Positions 45,270-56,640 of a stretch of 64,000 nucleotides of DNA are shown in pieces. The position numbers and the translations under genes are program-made. Within the stretch, counting starts at the first letter, position 1. Each line of letters opens with the position of its first letter. Under the pieces are notes generated by a model. That model saw nothing but the letters and a program-made list of their open reading frames with translations. It did not search any database and was not told where the DNA came from. This DNA is from Tridacna crocea (Eukaryota; Mollusca; Bivalvia; Cardiida; Cardiidae): the NCBI GenBank assembly GCA_943736015.1, contig OX031065.1, forward strand, positions 40,996,427-41,060,426, written 5' to 3'.

Positions 45270-46167
45270 CCGTAAAATGCTGTGTATACCACGCAGGCAT
45301 GTATAACACGCAGGCCTTTTTCAGCATCAGATCCGAGGTAAAAAGGTTGTTCGGATGTACAACACGCATCAAAAATTGACCAAAATATCGTAACATGTCA
45401 AGAATAGGTCGCCGTCTTGAAAAATTGTAAATGGCGATACTTTATCAAAGGAAATAACCATTTTTAATCACAGTGGAAATGGTAATGATTCAATGTGTAC
45501 TTGGGGGATTATAAAAACATGCCAGCTTATGACATGTTCCAAATTCACACATTGAACTGACGACCATATCGTAGTTAATCTCCTATTTTCTCACCTCGGT
45601 CAACAGATGTGACAGGTGTGAAATAAACATAGATCTATATGATGTAAATCACGGTTTTTGTAAAAAGTAGTGATAAATATAAATTATATTTTTAAATCAT
45701 TCATTTCTTTCTGAATCACTATTTTACTCTTTTATAATTGTTCAATTTTAGCTATTAACAAAGAATGAAAAAAATATGAGACAAATCAGACGATAACAGT
45801 AAATCAATATTTATCATTCCGGGGTACGTTCGCCACTGCCAAAATGGCTGATAGAATCGGGAAATTACGAATCCTAATCCACAAATTAAGAATGTACAAG
45901 TACATTTTAACAAAATTAAAACATGTTTTTTTTTTTGTAATCGGTAAAAGTTGAAATGGGATGATGACGAAAGTTAAGGCTGTGGCGAGAGAACTTTGCA
46001 GTTTTGTACCTACGCCCCTTTCCCCCACCCACTTTGAACAGATATACGACCGACTTTCAGGGAGGAGAAAAACATGGTTTTGCCTATTGTAGTGTATAAC
46101 ATGCAGTCCCCAGTTTGAAATTATTCAGAGCTGAAAAAAAGTGCGTGTAATACACACCAAAACACGG
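45270..46167. mobile_element. TA-flanked inverted-repeat element (mariner-like MITE)
   Basis: The left end CCGTAAAATGCTGTGTAT and the reverse complement of the right end, CCGTGTTTTGGTGTGTAT, are similar. Both ends are flanked by TA (45268-45269, 46168-46169), and CACGCA/TGCGTG motifs repeat subterminally. TA duplication fits Tc1/mariner-type transposition. No transposase frame. It has inserted beside the splice donor of the candidate exon. Confidence 0.65.
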
Positions 46168-46359
46168 TATTAGATCTTAATTGCCATGTATGTAGAGAAA
46201 CAGGCCAAGCCCACATAGACAAGCCGCAATTTTAGACTTGGGCTTCTGTATACTGTAGTTGCTTAAAGGGTGCTGCATTTACAGACCCTATATAAGATGG
46301 GGCTTTTCAAAATGGGGAAGTATGTGGTAATTTTACTGGTTTGACTTTAGCCATTCCAG

Positions 46360-46434
46360 CATGTGCAAAATGAGTGCCAGAGAGTCCCGCGTCACAAAGG
46401 TAGCCTCAGACGAGCTCGAGAAGCCAAGCTATAA
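46360..46434 (+). CDS. Candidate terminal exon paired with 44932-45261
   Basis: Acceptor TTGACTTTAGCCATTCCAG, then an open stretch. If the upstream exon leaves at 45261 (phase 0) it reads HVQNECQRVPRHKGSLRRAR and stops at 46432-46434. If the alternative donor after 45266 is used it reads MCKMSARESRVTKVASDELE and on to a stop at 46454-46456, which looks the more protein-like of the two. No clear AATAAA was found shortly downstream. Confidence 0.35.
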   Translation, partial: HVQNECQRVPRHKGSLRRAREAKL

Positions 46435-46456
46435 AGACTTGTTCTTCTGCCTGTAA

Positions 46457-47103
46457 AAAAGACGACTAGCAGTTTTTGTGACCCTCTGAGGCGGACTATT
46501 CTCAATAATGAGATGCTCCGGTGATCTTTTTCATATTTGGACATTTACTGTTCACCGTACGGTCTCAAGTCCATCATGATTTTTTCAGTAGCAAAGCTTC
46601 AGACCCTATGTTTTTTGTTTTTGTTTTTGTTGGTTTTATCAATATTACATCAAGATGCACTTACATTTTTTTAGTGATTAATTAGATCAAAGACATTTTC
46701 AGAAACCATTATTCCCTAGAGGGCGTTTGAAAGTACTCCCGAGGAATTTATCAACTCTATAGGTAATATGTATGTGTATTTTTTATTAGCGAATCATTTG
46801 AGCGAAGAATGCAGATCTATACACTTAACACTTTACAACACAACCCTGATTTTTAACTACCCTGAGAAAGCAAGCTTTTGAAAATATTGAGGGAAAAGGA
46901 GTAAATGTTGTTTTCCAGCATATTCTCCTTTTTCCACAATGATGAATCTTTCCCAAAACAAATTAAATTTGTTGATTCACATTTACATTTTGTCGTCTGC
47001 AAAAGTTTTGAACTAGGACTGTTCCAAAATTTTATTGTTTGATAAAGAGGTAATCGATTTTTTTCTTTTGTTTTACTGGTATCTGTAGAACACTTGAACT
47101 TGG
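46457..47103. other. Non-coding; contains a TTAA-type MITE (46825-47054)
   Basis: The MITE starts TTAACACTTTACAACACAACC and ends TTTGATAAAGAGGTAA, with a damaged central palindrome (TTTTCCAGCATATTCTCC). Nothing else is recognised. Confidence 0.6.
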
Positions 47104-47235
47104 ACTCAAATTTCAAGGAAGCAGCCATCATTGTTGTCATGTAACTCGTTTGAGACAAGCGATTTCATTGGACCGAAACCTCGATACATTTTGATCACGT
47201 GACAAAAATGATGGCTCCTTACTTGAAATTTGAGT
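47104..47235. repeat. Foldback repeat, arms about 42 bp
   Basis: ACTCAAATTTCAAGGAAGCAG at the left pairs with TCCTTACTTGAAATTTGAGT at the right, extending inward through CCATCATT-TTGTCA. A diverged short inverted-repeat element without a class. Confidence 0.65.
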
Positions 47236-49070
47236 GAATCAATCAAACATTGGACAATTTGGAGCTGTATTCTTCGTGTCATTATTAAACAACGAAGATT
47301 GGTTAAAGATATTTACTTTTCTTATCAAACAGCTAAGTATTTTGGCCATGATCTTGTACAGAATAGTAGATTTACTCTGACAAGCGCACTGAACAAACCC
47401 ATGTCCGACCAAACAATTTCGACCTATTTGTCGAGAAATCAGCTTCTGTAACACAACTCATTGAACGTTTAGTCATGAAACCAAGTTATTTTTCGCTAGA
47501 AAAATATGTAATGAGCTAGATAAAGTAGACCTTGTGTGATTATCTGTAAAATTGACAAAGTAACTTGTGTTTTTGTGATGACAAGTAGACTTTGACGATA
47601 ATGTCAGTTGCATCCCTTGTATTATATATCTACATGTAAAACATAAAAAAACGTTAAAAATCCCTGTGCAGTGAATGACAAATGACTTATTAAATTATCA
47701 TTGGTAAAAAAGAACAGATTAAAGTAAATGAAGATAAAAATATGATTTTTTTTTGTTCGACCTTTTTGCTTTTTAAAAAATAAGCCGCAAAACGTTAGGT
47801 GCGTGATTATTGCTTACACTGGGATACCCGGGAGGCGGACCAGTTACAAATAGGCAAGTCTGATTTTACAATATTTATGAATGTCAGTTCGCTCATGTTG
47901 CTCAAATATATGCGTCTGGTCTGCGAAAAACAACTGTATTGTTTTGGTTTTGTGTGAGAGAGAATTGAGACAAAAACTCATGAGGAGAATATGCAGACGA
48001 CGTCTGTCGAGTCTTTCACGGGCATTTTTTTCTTTTCTCTGAAGGAAAAGGCGAGTTGTCTGGGCTTGTTTTCTTCATAATGAGGGTGGTCTCAAACAAA
48101 TAAAACACTTGGGCCAGTTTTGCTATCATGACAATCATCAGAACGTTAAGAAAACTACAGAAATGTCAAAACTGTCAAATTTACCGCTGGACACTCGAAA
48201 TAGATTCTGAAATCCCGTTTCGTTTCTCGGAGAACGTTAATGGCGTCTTAAACGGTAATCCGCGAGAAAGAACGATACTGCGCATGCGGCTCTTCCACCG
48301 TATTGACATACCCACAAATATTTGTAGACCGACGAAGAAAAACAAAAGTAATTTGGCCAATGCCAAACAACTCCATGCACAGAACTTCCTATTTTCCTTC
48401 AAATCTTAGATAGGGACAAATCCTCTTAAGTTTGAAGAAATGAAGTTGGGCCGTGATTTGATGGAAACATTTTTTCCCCGTAGAAATTTGGTGATTACTT
48501 CATTTTAATACGAAAATAAACCGAACAAAATCAAGGACCAACCATTCTTTCTCACCGTTAGACCTGCTTCAACAACTTACGCACAAGTACTAAAATAAAA
48601 CATTAAGAAAAATCCAGGAAGACATATACATCTTTTTTTGACAGTTCAAATTTTCATACTATCACAATTTGATGTTGAAAAATGGATAAAAACGGTGATT
48701 GAATCATACAAATTGAGTACTTATCACCTCGATCCAACTTAGATTTGACAATTTGTGTAAAAAACGGTTGACTTTATTTAACTGTGCTCAATATTAAATT
48801 CGAGATGAAAAAAAAAGATAAAAATATGTATGATCAAAACATGTCGATTTTCAAAATCTGCTTAGTATAAGTGTACCACCAATCTATGATGACGGTTCTA
48901 TAAAAAAAATATTAAATTTATTGAGGCACTATTTCAATTGGACAAAAAAAAAAATTACAAATTTATACTAAATGTATGTATAATGGCTTAGACTCTTATC
49001 AAATATACTCATTTGTCAGAAGAAAAAAAGTTTTGGTTTGAAGGCTAAAAGGATAAATCAACAGTCCATA
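47236..49070. other. No gene recognised upstream of the POGLUT-like exon
   Basis: AT-rich sequence with frames shorter than 100 codons, none resembling a protein. It includes the region where further promoter elements of the POGLUT-like gene would be expected. Confidence 0.4.
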
Positions 49071-49078
49071 TCACGCTT

Positions 49079-49258
49079 TGCCCCGCCCACATTTCTCGCG
49101 GTAGAATACGTATGTTCCATTACGCAAACAAGTAACACTTGCTCTGTACATGTATAAGTATGATTGCAGTGTACAACATGTTTCAGAAGCTGGGAGGACC
49201 TATGCGTGTTAGGTACTGCCCGGGCCTATATAGAGATCGAGTATGAAAGGAAGGTTGA
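49079..49258 (+). promoter_or_regulatory. Candidate core promoter of the POGLUT-like gene
   Basis: A GC box (GCCCCGCCCAC at 49080-49090) and a TATA box (TATATAG at 49227-49233) stand 5' of the coding exon. A start site about 30 bp after the TATA box would give a short leader of roughly 25-30 bases before the ATG at 49285. Both motifs are common, so position relative to the exon is the main support. Confidence 0.4.
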
Positions 49259-49284
49259 AACTGATTTTAACTTAATTATTGAAA

Positions 49285-49475
49285 ATGTTTCTAAGCAATT
49301 GTAATTTGAAACACTTTTATTCAGCATTTCTCTTGCCTTTATTTATAAACGCGTCGTCTGCCACAATTGAACTCGATGTGGAAAACACTAAAATATGGGG
49401 ACCTGGTTTAAAGACATCGTTTCATCTACCAGTTCGGTATTTTTTTATACAAATAGTTGGAGGAGATGGTGAAAA
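49285..49475 (+). CDS. POGLUT2/3-like protein O-glucosyltransferase, first coding exon
   Basis: 63 codons plus two bases from the ATG at 49285 (context AAAATGT) to a GTGAGT donor. A hydrophobic signal peptide (FYSAFLLPLFINASS) is followed by ATIELDVENTKIWGPGLK, which matches the start of vertebrate KDELC1/KDELC2, where IWGPGL and the ARYFYIQ region open the filamin-type domain; here the latter reads PVRYFFIQIVGGDGEK. Those enzymes are ER-lumenal, end in a KDEL-like signal and add O-glucose to EGF repeats. The catalytic part must lie on later exons. None was found in the remaining 14.5 kb, so intron 1 is long or the gene is incomplete. Start codon choice is by position; an in-frame TTG precedes it. 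Confidence 0.75.
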
Positions 49476-49770
49476 GTGAGTGTTCTTTTTATTTCTTTCT
49501 GCCTATTTTCTTGTTTTACAACCTATAGTTTAGGCAAAGAAATTTGACATTCTAGCCTTGCGGTTTGTTGGTTGGGAACAAGACAATTCCCCGACAAGAC
49601 TTTTCGAGACAGTTCCCCGACAAAATTGAAGACAGTTCCCGACACTTTTGAGGACAGTTCCCCGACACTTTTATTATTAGTATATTGAATAGGTTTTTTT
49701 TTTTCAAATAATTTTTTTAGACATCACTTCAAATGGATGAAGTAAATTTCAATGTTGGTTGTACCTTTAG

Positions 49771-52700
49771 TAGTGTTTATTCTAGAGCGGAATAGCAGGG
49801 CGCACCACCCTGCCCCTTTTTAACTCCGCCCTTCTGCCCTCGAATCTGTGAACACCCGCCCTGTTGCCCTTGTCAAATACATACAAAACTTGCTTGTGTA
49901 TTGTTCTGGTTTCAGAACAAACCACCGGGCCACATCAGTGTTTCGCCTCTGCCTTGTCAAGCTTGCACAGTCACAAAAAGTCGCCATAAATTTCTTCCGA
50001 CCTGACTTTATTCATGAAATACAGCCAATCTAAGACTAAGGGTGACACGAATTATCCTTTATCAACTTCGTCAGTTAACACAGTATATAAACGAACTGTA
50101 CCCAAACCGGATCTTGCGAGTAAATTCCATGAATCGATTGGTGAAAACAGATGGGTACCTTTGAATAATTGAGATCGACAGGTTGTTGTGACTTTCATGC
50201 AACTTGCAAACATTTGCATCATTGAATGAAATAATGTATCTTTCAAATAAATACATCATTTACCATCTTTGGCCATGTAATTGCTGATAAAGTGCAAAAC
50301 TCGTCTTCACTTCTTTTGCTCACTACTATACATGCTGTTTTCACAAGGCAATTTATGTATAATTCCGTCTATCTATCCGATACCCATTTGTAAAGTTTTG
50401 TTTCTAAATGTATGCTCTTCACAAAACAGCCAATATATGCCGACAAAATTTGTTAAAATTACCTGAAAATGTATGGAAATTCTGCATGGCGAACGGTTTG
50501 ATACTGTACCCTTCTTGCAAATATCAAGTAAATGATCTGTACATTACTTGCGAGTTGGCTGAACGAATTCTTGCGAGTACCATACAGGGATTTCCATTGC
50601 TTTATACCTACACAAGAGCGAAGCATCCATTACGCACGTTACTAGAGTGCTCAATACAAACTTTGTTTCGCAATTTATTCCTTACAATGTCATTTCAATG
50701 CAGTTGTGCTGAAGAATCTTTGAAATTTTTGTGGCAAAAGGTGGAACTCCTCGTTACAAGCAATTTCAACCTTTGCCACAACACTTTGTATGCTGTATAA
50801 AATCTAATATACATATCACAAGTAAAAAAATATTAGCTGTGATTATATGTGAATCATTTCTAAGTATACGTTCAAAATAACACGACTTTGTCTCATTGGC
50901 AAAAAAATAACATGAGCTTCGCACAGCAGTGCATATACGCCCAAAGGGGCTTGTCAGTGAAATGGATTAAAATCTAGAACCCTACAGAGATCCAAATTTG
51001 AAAAGTCACATGCAAAACCACACATCATAGAGATTCATTGTAGTAAGTTTCAAATCATTCCGATGGAAACTGTGGGTGCATACAAAAAAATGCTAACGGT
51101 GACAGACCGTGGCCATAACATAATACAACCCTTCCATCGTATAAAAAAAATCAAAGTGCTGTCAGCACTGTAATCGGTCGACACTGAATAATCTCAAACC
51201 TAGCCATTCGACCCCTCGTCTACCCATCATGTGTACAACCTTATCCTCGTACCACCACATATGAAATACGCTATTTTATATTATAAAAGTGGAACAATGA
51301 TTTTGTTCTTTTGTCATTATCAGTGCCATTTCTGAACACCATTCGTTGTATGTTTTGTTGAAGGATTACGTGTCACAAGGACTATGTGTCACATTTTATT
51401 TGCGTCTTTAGTTCATGCAGAGTGTACTGCCCAGCTCTTTTATTACAGCAGGGTATTAGTGGAGCTGTATTTTATTTCCACAAGTTAGTGTTGAAATCGG
51501 TGATCAAGGCGGACCAGAATAAAAGACAATATCAAATATGAAACACGGGGAGATATGTAACAGCTGCGACAGGTCATTGAACATCTATTCTTGTGGCTGT
51601 AAACAGTCACTGAAGATCAGGTTTTTGAGAGAAAAGCAGCCAAACATAATAGTATAAAAAGACTCGGGTTTTATTCTGCTTCCTTTTCATGAACTACAGG
51701 AGGCCCTTCAGATTTTGGGACAAAAATTTTACAAAATACAAAAAAAAAAAATCTTTATACTCCCAAAGCCGTATAATTTTCTTTCATTAAACCCCAGTAG
51801 TCGAAAACCATCCGAAAACAAGAGAAATAAGAGATTTACTACAGCCCAGGTCGACACCGACGGGACACACTGTCTCTTTTTACAATTTGCTCATTTACAT
51901 ACTGGAAAATACACAGACGAAGCTTCAAACATAGCGTCCGAAGAAGACATTATGGAAAATAAATACATGTTTCTTATGGAATTTAAGCGTCATTAGTCAC
52001 ATGCCAGTCACTTATTTAAAATTAACATTCCCACCATGCTTTTTTTTTTTTGCGCGAAATCTAAAAATAGCCTAATGGGCAACGTAGCCTTTTAAGGGAA
52101 TACCACCCCTAATTTTTTGTAATATTATGATTCTTAATTACATGTATTGATAATTCGTATTGTTTTTTCATATTAATTTCAGTGATATATATATTATTTA
52201 ATTTTGTGTGATGTGAAAAACCTATATACCCACCTTTAAGGAACAGAACGAATTCATGCAATAAAATTTCACAACTCGTATTCATCCGCTGATAGATAAA
52301 AAGAGGGATTCATCTGCTTAAATAGATAAAAAGAGGAATTACCATTTCCTGATACGGCATCTTGGACTCATCCAATTTGGGAGAATTTAGGGGAAAATTT
52401 AAAGATCTGCTTAATAAAAGTATAATTTTGAAAAAGAATAGAACATGTAATGAGAAAGGAAGAAATTGTTCGTTGAGTGTAATTTCTTCTCAAATTCTTA
52501 CAATATTTTCTTAAGTCATTGACTGATGACTCATTTCTATGAGGAATAGGAATAACCACTATAAAACAGTATTTCGAATAAAACATTCAGATTCTTCAAG
52601 AAACTTGTGAACATCCCTCACTGGTGTCTTTCTTTATGGGGCTTTTTTTAAATGGTGACACATAAACAAGCCTTCAAACTCACTGTCTTAGTATCACCAT

Positions 52701-54538
52701 TAGGTTGCAGAGGCCTGTTCCATAGCTTCAAATCTTTTGGAATACTTTTGAAGTTTTTTTTATACGACATTGTTTCTTTTCTTTGTGAGTCAAATTCTGA
52801 AAGTTTGATCTTGAGGTTTTTCCTATATGGATTTCCAAATTATGATTTATTTATATCACAAAAGCTTGTGGTTGACAGTTTGCTGTAAAGGCATCTGAAT
52901 TACTCCATTTTTATACAGATTTATACCATCAGGCATCAGATTTGTTATCCCAAGAACCGTACAGAATATTTGAAAAAAAATCCCAAGACACCGTACAGAT
53001 AGATTTCGTAAACTCGCAAGTAAGGGTACGAATCATCAGCAAGAAACGTACAGTTGACCTACTTTACATAGAGGCATTAATTCTTATTTTTTATGTTCAA
53101 AATCGAACTTTAAAATGCCCAATGCCGCAAATGTCTTTTTTAATTAATAAATTGCACCGGTTCAAACTCAGAAAACGTGTTTCAGCCAGCCTTAACATGA
53201 TAAAAGCTGATTTAAGATCGGGTCTACTGCAAATGACGCTGTAGCCTGCGGTGAGTATTGAGAATTTCAATGTTTTAAAGCTAAGAATGATTATATGGCA
53301 GTTTTTGTATTGACAATAAAGGTTTGGCATAAACTATAAATAAAGATTCACATAGTTTACATTCAGCAGTATGAAAGACGCAACAATTTTTATCTCGGCT
53401 GTCTCTAATGCAAAGTGGACATCACTGAAATTTACTCGCAAGATCCGGTTTGGGTACAGTTCGTTTATATACTGTGGTTAAGACAGGACAGCAGGGTGTT
53501 ATAATCCTTCTCTGTCATTAACTTGCTAAACCATCCCTTTATCCCTCGAAACCCTGACTTTTTTCCCTCACAGGTACTTTAACGTCCGCTAATTTCTTTA
53601 AATGACGTCACACAATCAGTGAAATTTATCAATACTTGAATAGTTTTAAAATAAAGCTGAATTAACTCTTATTGCAGCTGGAGATTATCATTTCGTATAT
53701 TTTTTTGCATAAATTACAAGTATGGATGGTAAACCAAAGTTGCCAACTATCTTGAAAATACTCGATGTTTGCTATTCAAGCATCGGCATTTTTTTTCAAA
53801 GCAAAATCTGCATTGCAGTGTTCTATTTTCAGCAGTCTATTTATAGAATGGCTTATGCAGTAGTACACTACTCCATCAGTAGGCCTGCCTACACATTTTG
53901 TAATTCTTTCTATGTAATAATTAAGTTTTTTTTATTTTTTTTAATCAAGATTATTGTCATTTCTTCCGAGCCAATTTTTCCTTTTTTTCCTTCCTAGAAT
54001 TATTATTTATAAATCCAAAACCATTGTATTCTCATTACAAAGCAAATTGATAATTACCTCCCTTTTCTGAAAACTAACAAAAGTATCAACAATTGTTTTT
54101 AAGAGACATCAAAGGCATTTCTAGTCGGTCAAAACTATGCATAAGTATTTTATCTGTTTAAATCCGTATTTATCAACTATCAAGAACTTTTATTCCATGC
54201 TACACCAGAAGTGTTACGGGTCTACTACATTAAAGCTAAGTATAACAGTGCATCATGGGATCATAAATTACATGGCAATCAAAACCTGTATAGTCAGATT
54301 GTGTTGCTTTGAGTCTATGAGTTGATAAGAATCTTTTCTTATTATTTTCTTTAATATGCAATTCATATCCAAAGTTATAGTTAGAACTTGTTTCGAAAAG
54401 AGTGAAGGACACTGATTTGCCTTTATCTGATATGAGAAGTCATTCAACAAGGCAGTGTTCCTCCCTGCCCCTTTTTCCTGCCTCCCTGCCCCTTTTTCCA
54501 GCCTCCCTGCCCTTTTGCCTGGTCTAGAATAATCACTA
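49771..54538. mobile_element. hAT-like element with 6-bp duplication inside the foldback element
   Basis: The left end TAGTGTTTATTCTAGAG and the reverse complement of the right end, TAGTGATTATTCTAGAC, are close inverted repeats. CTTTAG flanks both sides (49765-49770, 54539-54544). Subterminal regions are rich in CCCTGCCCCTTTTT units at the right and GCCCT motifs at the left. The TCTAGA core of the end resembles those of 7679 and 38392. No transposase frame. A TTAA-flanked element occupies most of it. Confidence 0.7.
50079..53477. mobile_element. TTAA-flanked inverted-repeat element
   Basis: CACAGTATATAAACGAACTG at the left and its reverse complement at the right, part of arms of about 50 bp that run on through ACCCAAACCGGATCTTGCG, are directly flanked by TTAA (50075-50078, 53478-53481). 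piggyBac or Kolobok origin is possible. The interior frames (for example 50408-50800) resemble no protein. A segment near 50740-50800 has the GTGGCAAAAGGTG palindrome also found in the MITE at 60887. Confidence 0.65.
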
Positions 54539-56069
54539 CTTTAGTCTGAAGGTGTCTGCTCCGATGCTATTTTTGTGACTGGTCTTCGCAGACACCTTCA
54601 TAACAGCCATTCATTGAACCAGTATGGAAGAAATACGATTTTACCTGCATCTTTTCGAACGGCTCTATGCGACAGAATTTCAAATAACAACCAATAAAAT
54701 GGGCATGGATTGTTAGATAAATGATTAATCTTTACAAAAATACTGGTGTTAGTTAATATCCAACTCTTACCTTTGTGCAAATCTGTGCTTTTCAACGTAA
54801 ATTATCATTGAGCTACTTCACCAGAAATCAAAACATGGTGATCTTTTCAATGCGCATGTCTCGGCAGAAATCGCAGTATCTCTGACACGCTACAGGATGG
54901 TTTAGTTGCGAATTTTGCTGTAAACAAATGCACCTTGATCAAACTTGGCTGTATAGGGTTAGGGAACCAGACTGTACAAATATCAAATTCCGTTGAGTGC
55001 GCATGCCTGACTAACAGAAGTCGCCGTGTTAGTTGTTTACAAATTCCGCCGGATTTATTTACGTTGGGAAAAAGGTAAATTCCCATTGATTTAATTGGTA
55101 TTTTGCAGCATATTTTGTGTGCTCTTAAAGATTAATCATTTATCTAACGATTCATACCCATTTTATTAGCTGTCATTGGAAATTTTGTCGCATTGAGCCG
55201 TTCGAAAAGATGTGGGTAACATCATATTTTTTCCAGAAGGGTTTAATAAATGGCTGATATGAAGGTGTTTGCGAAGACCAGTCACAAAAATAGCATCGGA
55301 GCAGACACCTTCAGACTGAAGGTATGTTGGTGGTTATTAAATTGCGTAATTATGACCAATTAAGGAGGGCGATATATTGTGAATGGACTGTTTGTTGCCA
55401 CATTAATATGAAGTCTGTGACGTGAAATGCATTTTTGACATGTATTACTCATGTAATGTAAGTGCTATAAATTTCGTAAATAAAGTTTATAAATATTTTT
55501 TACTTTTTGTTCATTCTCGTTGGACTGTATAACAGTCATATTACTACTGTCCATACTGTCTGGCACAATTTAAAGGGGATCTACATTTATATTATCCATT
55601 ATATGACTTGCCAGTTATTTCAGTTTCTCTGGAAGCAAGAGACAGTTGGTCAAATGTAAAAATTACGCTAAACCTAGGCCTACATGTATTTCAAACCCAA
55701 CACTGGGATAAGGATTCGTTTAGTAATCAAATAGATCTACAGGTATTCATTTACTATAGTGATAATATTCCGATCTGCACAACGGTGAAAATATCATTTC
55801 TGAACTGAGCGGTCATCAATATACAACTAAAAAGGATAAATACTCTAAATTATTCACAATTCTTTCACAACTAAATAAAAAACCTTTCCTTAAAATCTAT
55901 AGATATCGATAATAGTTTTCGATGAAAATCAAGTTTGCTAATTATAAATGTGTCGGGGGAACTGTCTTCAAAAGTGTCGAGGAACTGTCTTCAATTTTGT
56001 CCGGGAACTGTCTCGGAGAGTCGTGTCGGGAAACTGTCTTGAAACCTGTTGGTTCACTGTAGTTACGGT

Positions 56070-56640
56070 GGTTTACAATCAAAACATACCCAAACCAAAA
56101 CATACCCAAAGTCAAAACGTACCCAAGTGGAGTCAAAACGTACCAAACTGAAGTCAAAATGTACCTAAGTGGAGTCAAAACGTACCCAATGTGAAGTCAA
56201 AATGTACCCATGATTTTTATAGTTTTTTTTTTTTATCTTCCATCTAATAAATGAATAGAAATATTGTTTTGACCATCTTGATGATGATATTAAATGTTTA
56301 ATCCTGCTTTATTTCAAATTTGCCTTACATGATTAAAACAAATAATGAAGCTTATCACAGAACATATATAGCTAAGTCTACCAAACTCATCATGATAAAA
56401 TTACCGTGTGTGTATCTCTCTTTTTAATACAATTACCATTAGGGAAAAAAGTGTCTGATACCTTGATATCGTTATCCATCACTATTACATAATGTATGTA
56501 TTATTAATATATGTATACGTATGTATTATTAATATATGTATACATATTTCATCCATAAAAAAAATCTGATAAAAAAATCTTCATAAGCATTAGCATTAAT
56601 TTTGTATAGAAATGAGATTATGTTAATTACATTGTTTGGA
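56070..56640 (-). repeat. Repeat A, inverted copy, with minisatellite
   Basis: At 56083-56215 about six units of AAAACGTACCCAAGTGGAGTC type form the minisatellite in reverse orientation. The AT-rich body follows (CTATAAAAATCATGGGTAC in reverse complement, then ATGATTAAAA and similar blocks of 4030-4380). TA-rich microsatellite-like sequence lies at 56490-56550. Confidence 0.65.

Larger units (their letters stand above)
49764..55322. mobile_element. Foldback element with about 200-bp inverted repeats, TA flanks, interrupted
   Basis: Arms 54545-54745 and 55118-55318 are inverted copies, starting AGTCTGAAGGTGTCTGC. Each arm is itself a hairpin near its end (GAAGGTGTCTGC/GCAGACACCTTC). The outermost seven bases of the left end, CCTTTAG, lie at 49764-49770 with TA before them; the right end is followed by TA (55323-55324). 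The rest of the left end was displaced by the 49771-54538 insertion. TA flanks suggest a mariner-type MITE. Confidence 0.65.
49573..56044. mobile_element. Outer element with subterminal GACAGTTCCCCGACA arrays
   Basis: At 49573-49675 four units of the type GACAGTTCCCCGACACTTTT (about 25-bp period) occur. At 55950-56044 the same array stands in reverse complement, in the same order of variants (units ending CTTTTGAAG, AAAATTGAAG, CTTTTCGAG). Inverted arrays at both ends suggest transposase-binding sites of a DNA element. Exact ends and target duplication are not resolved. Everything between includes later insertions. Confidence 0.6.

Noticed and set aside
50408-50800. 130-codon frame, considered as POGLUT exon 2
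   Set aside because: The translation does not resemble a filamin-type or glycosyltransferase domain and ends within a MITE-like palindrome.
51715-51996. 93-codon frame downstream of the POGLUT-like exon
   Set aside because: No similarity to the enzyme. Similar sequence recurs inverted near 58.3 kb, so it belongs to a repeat.
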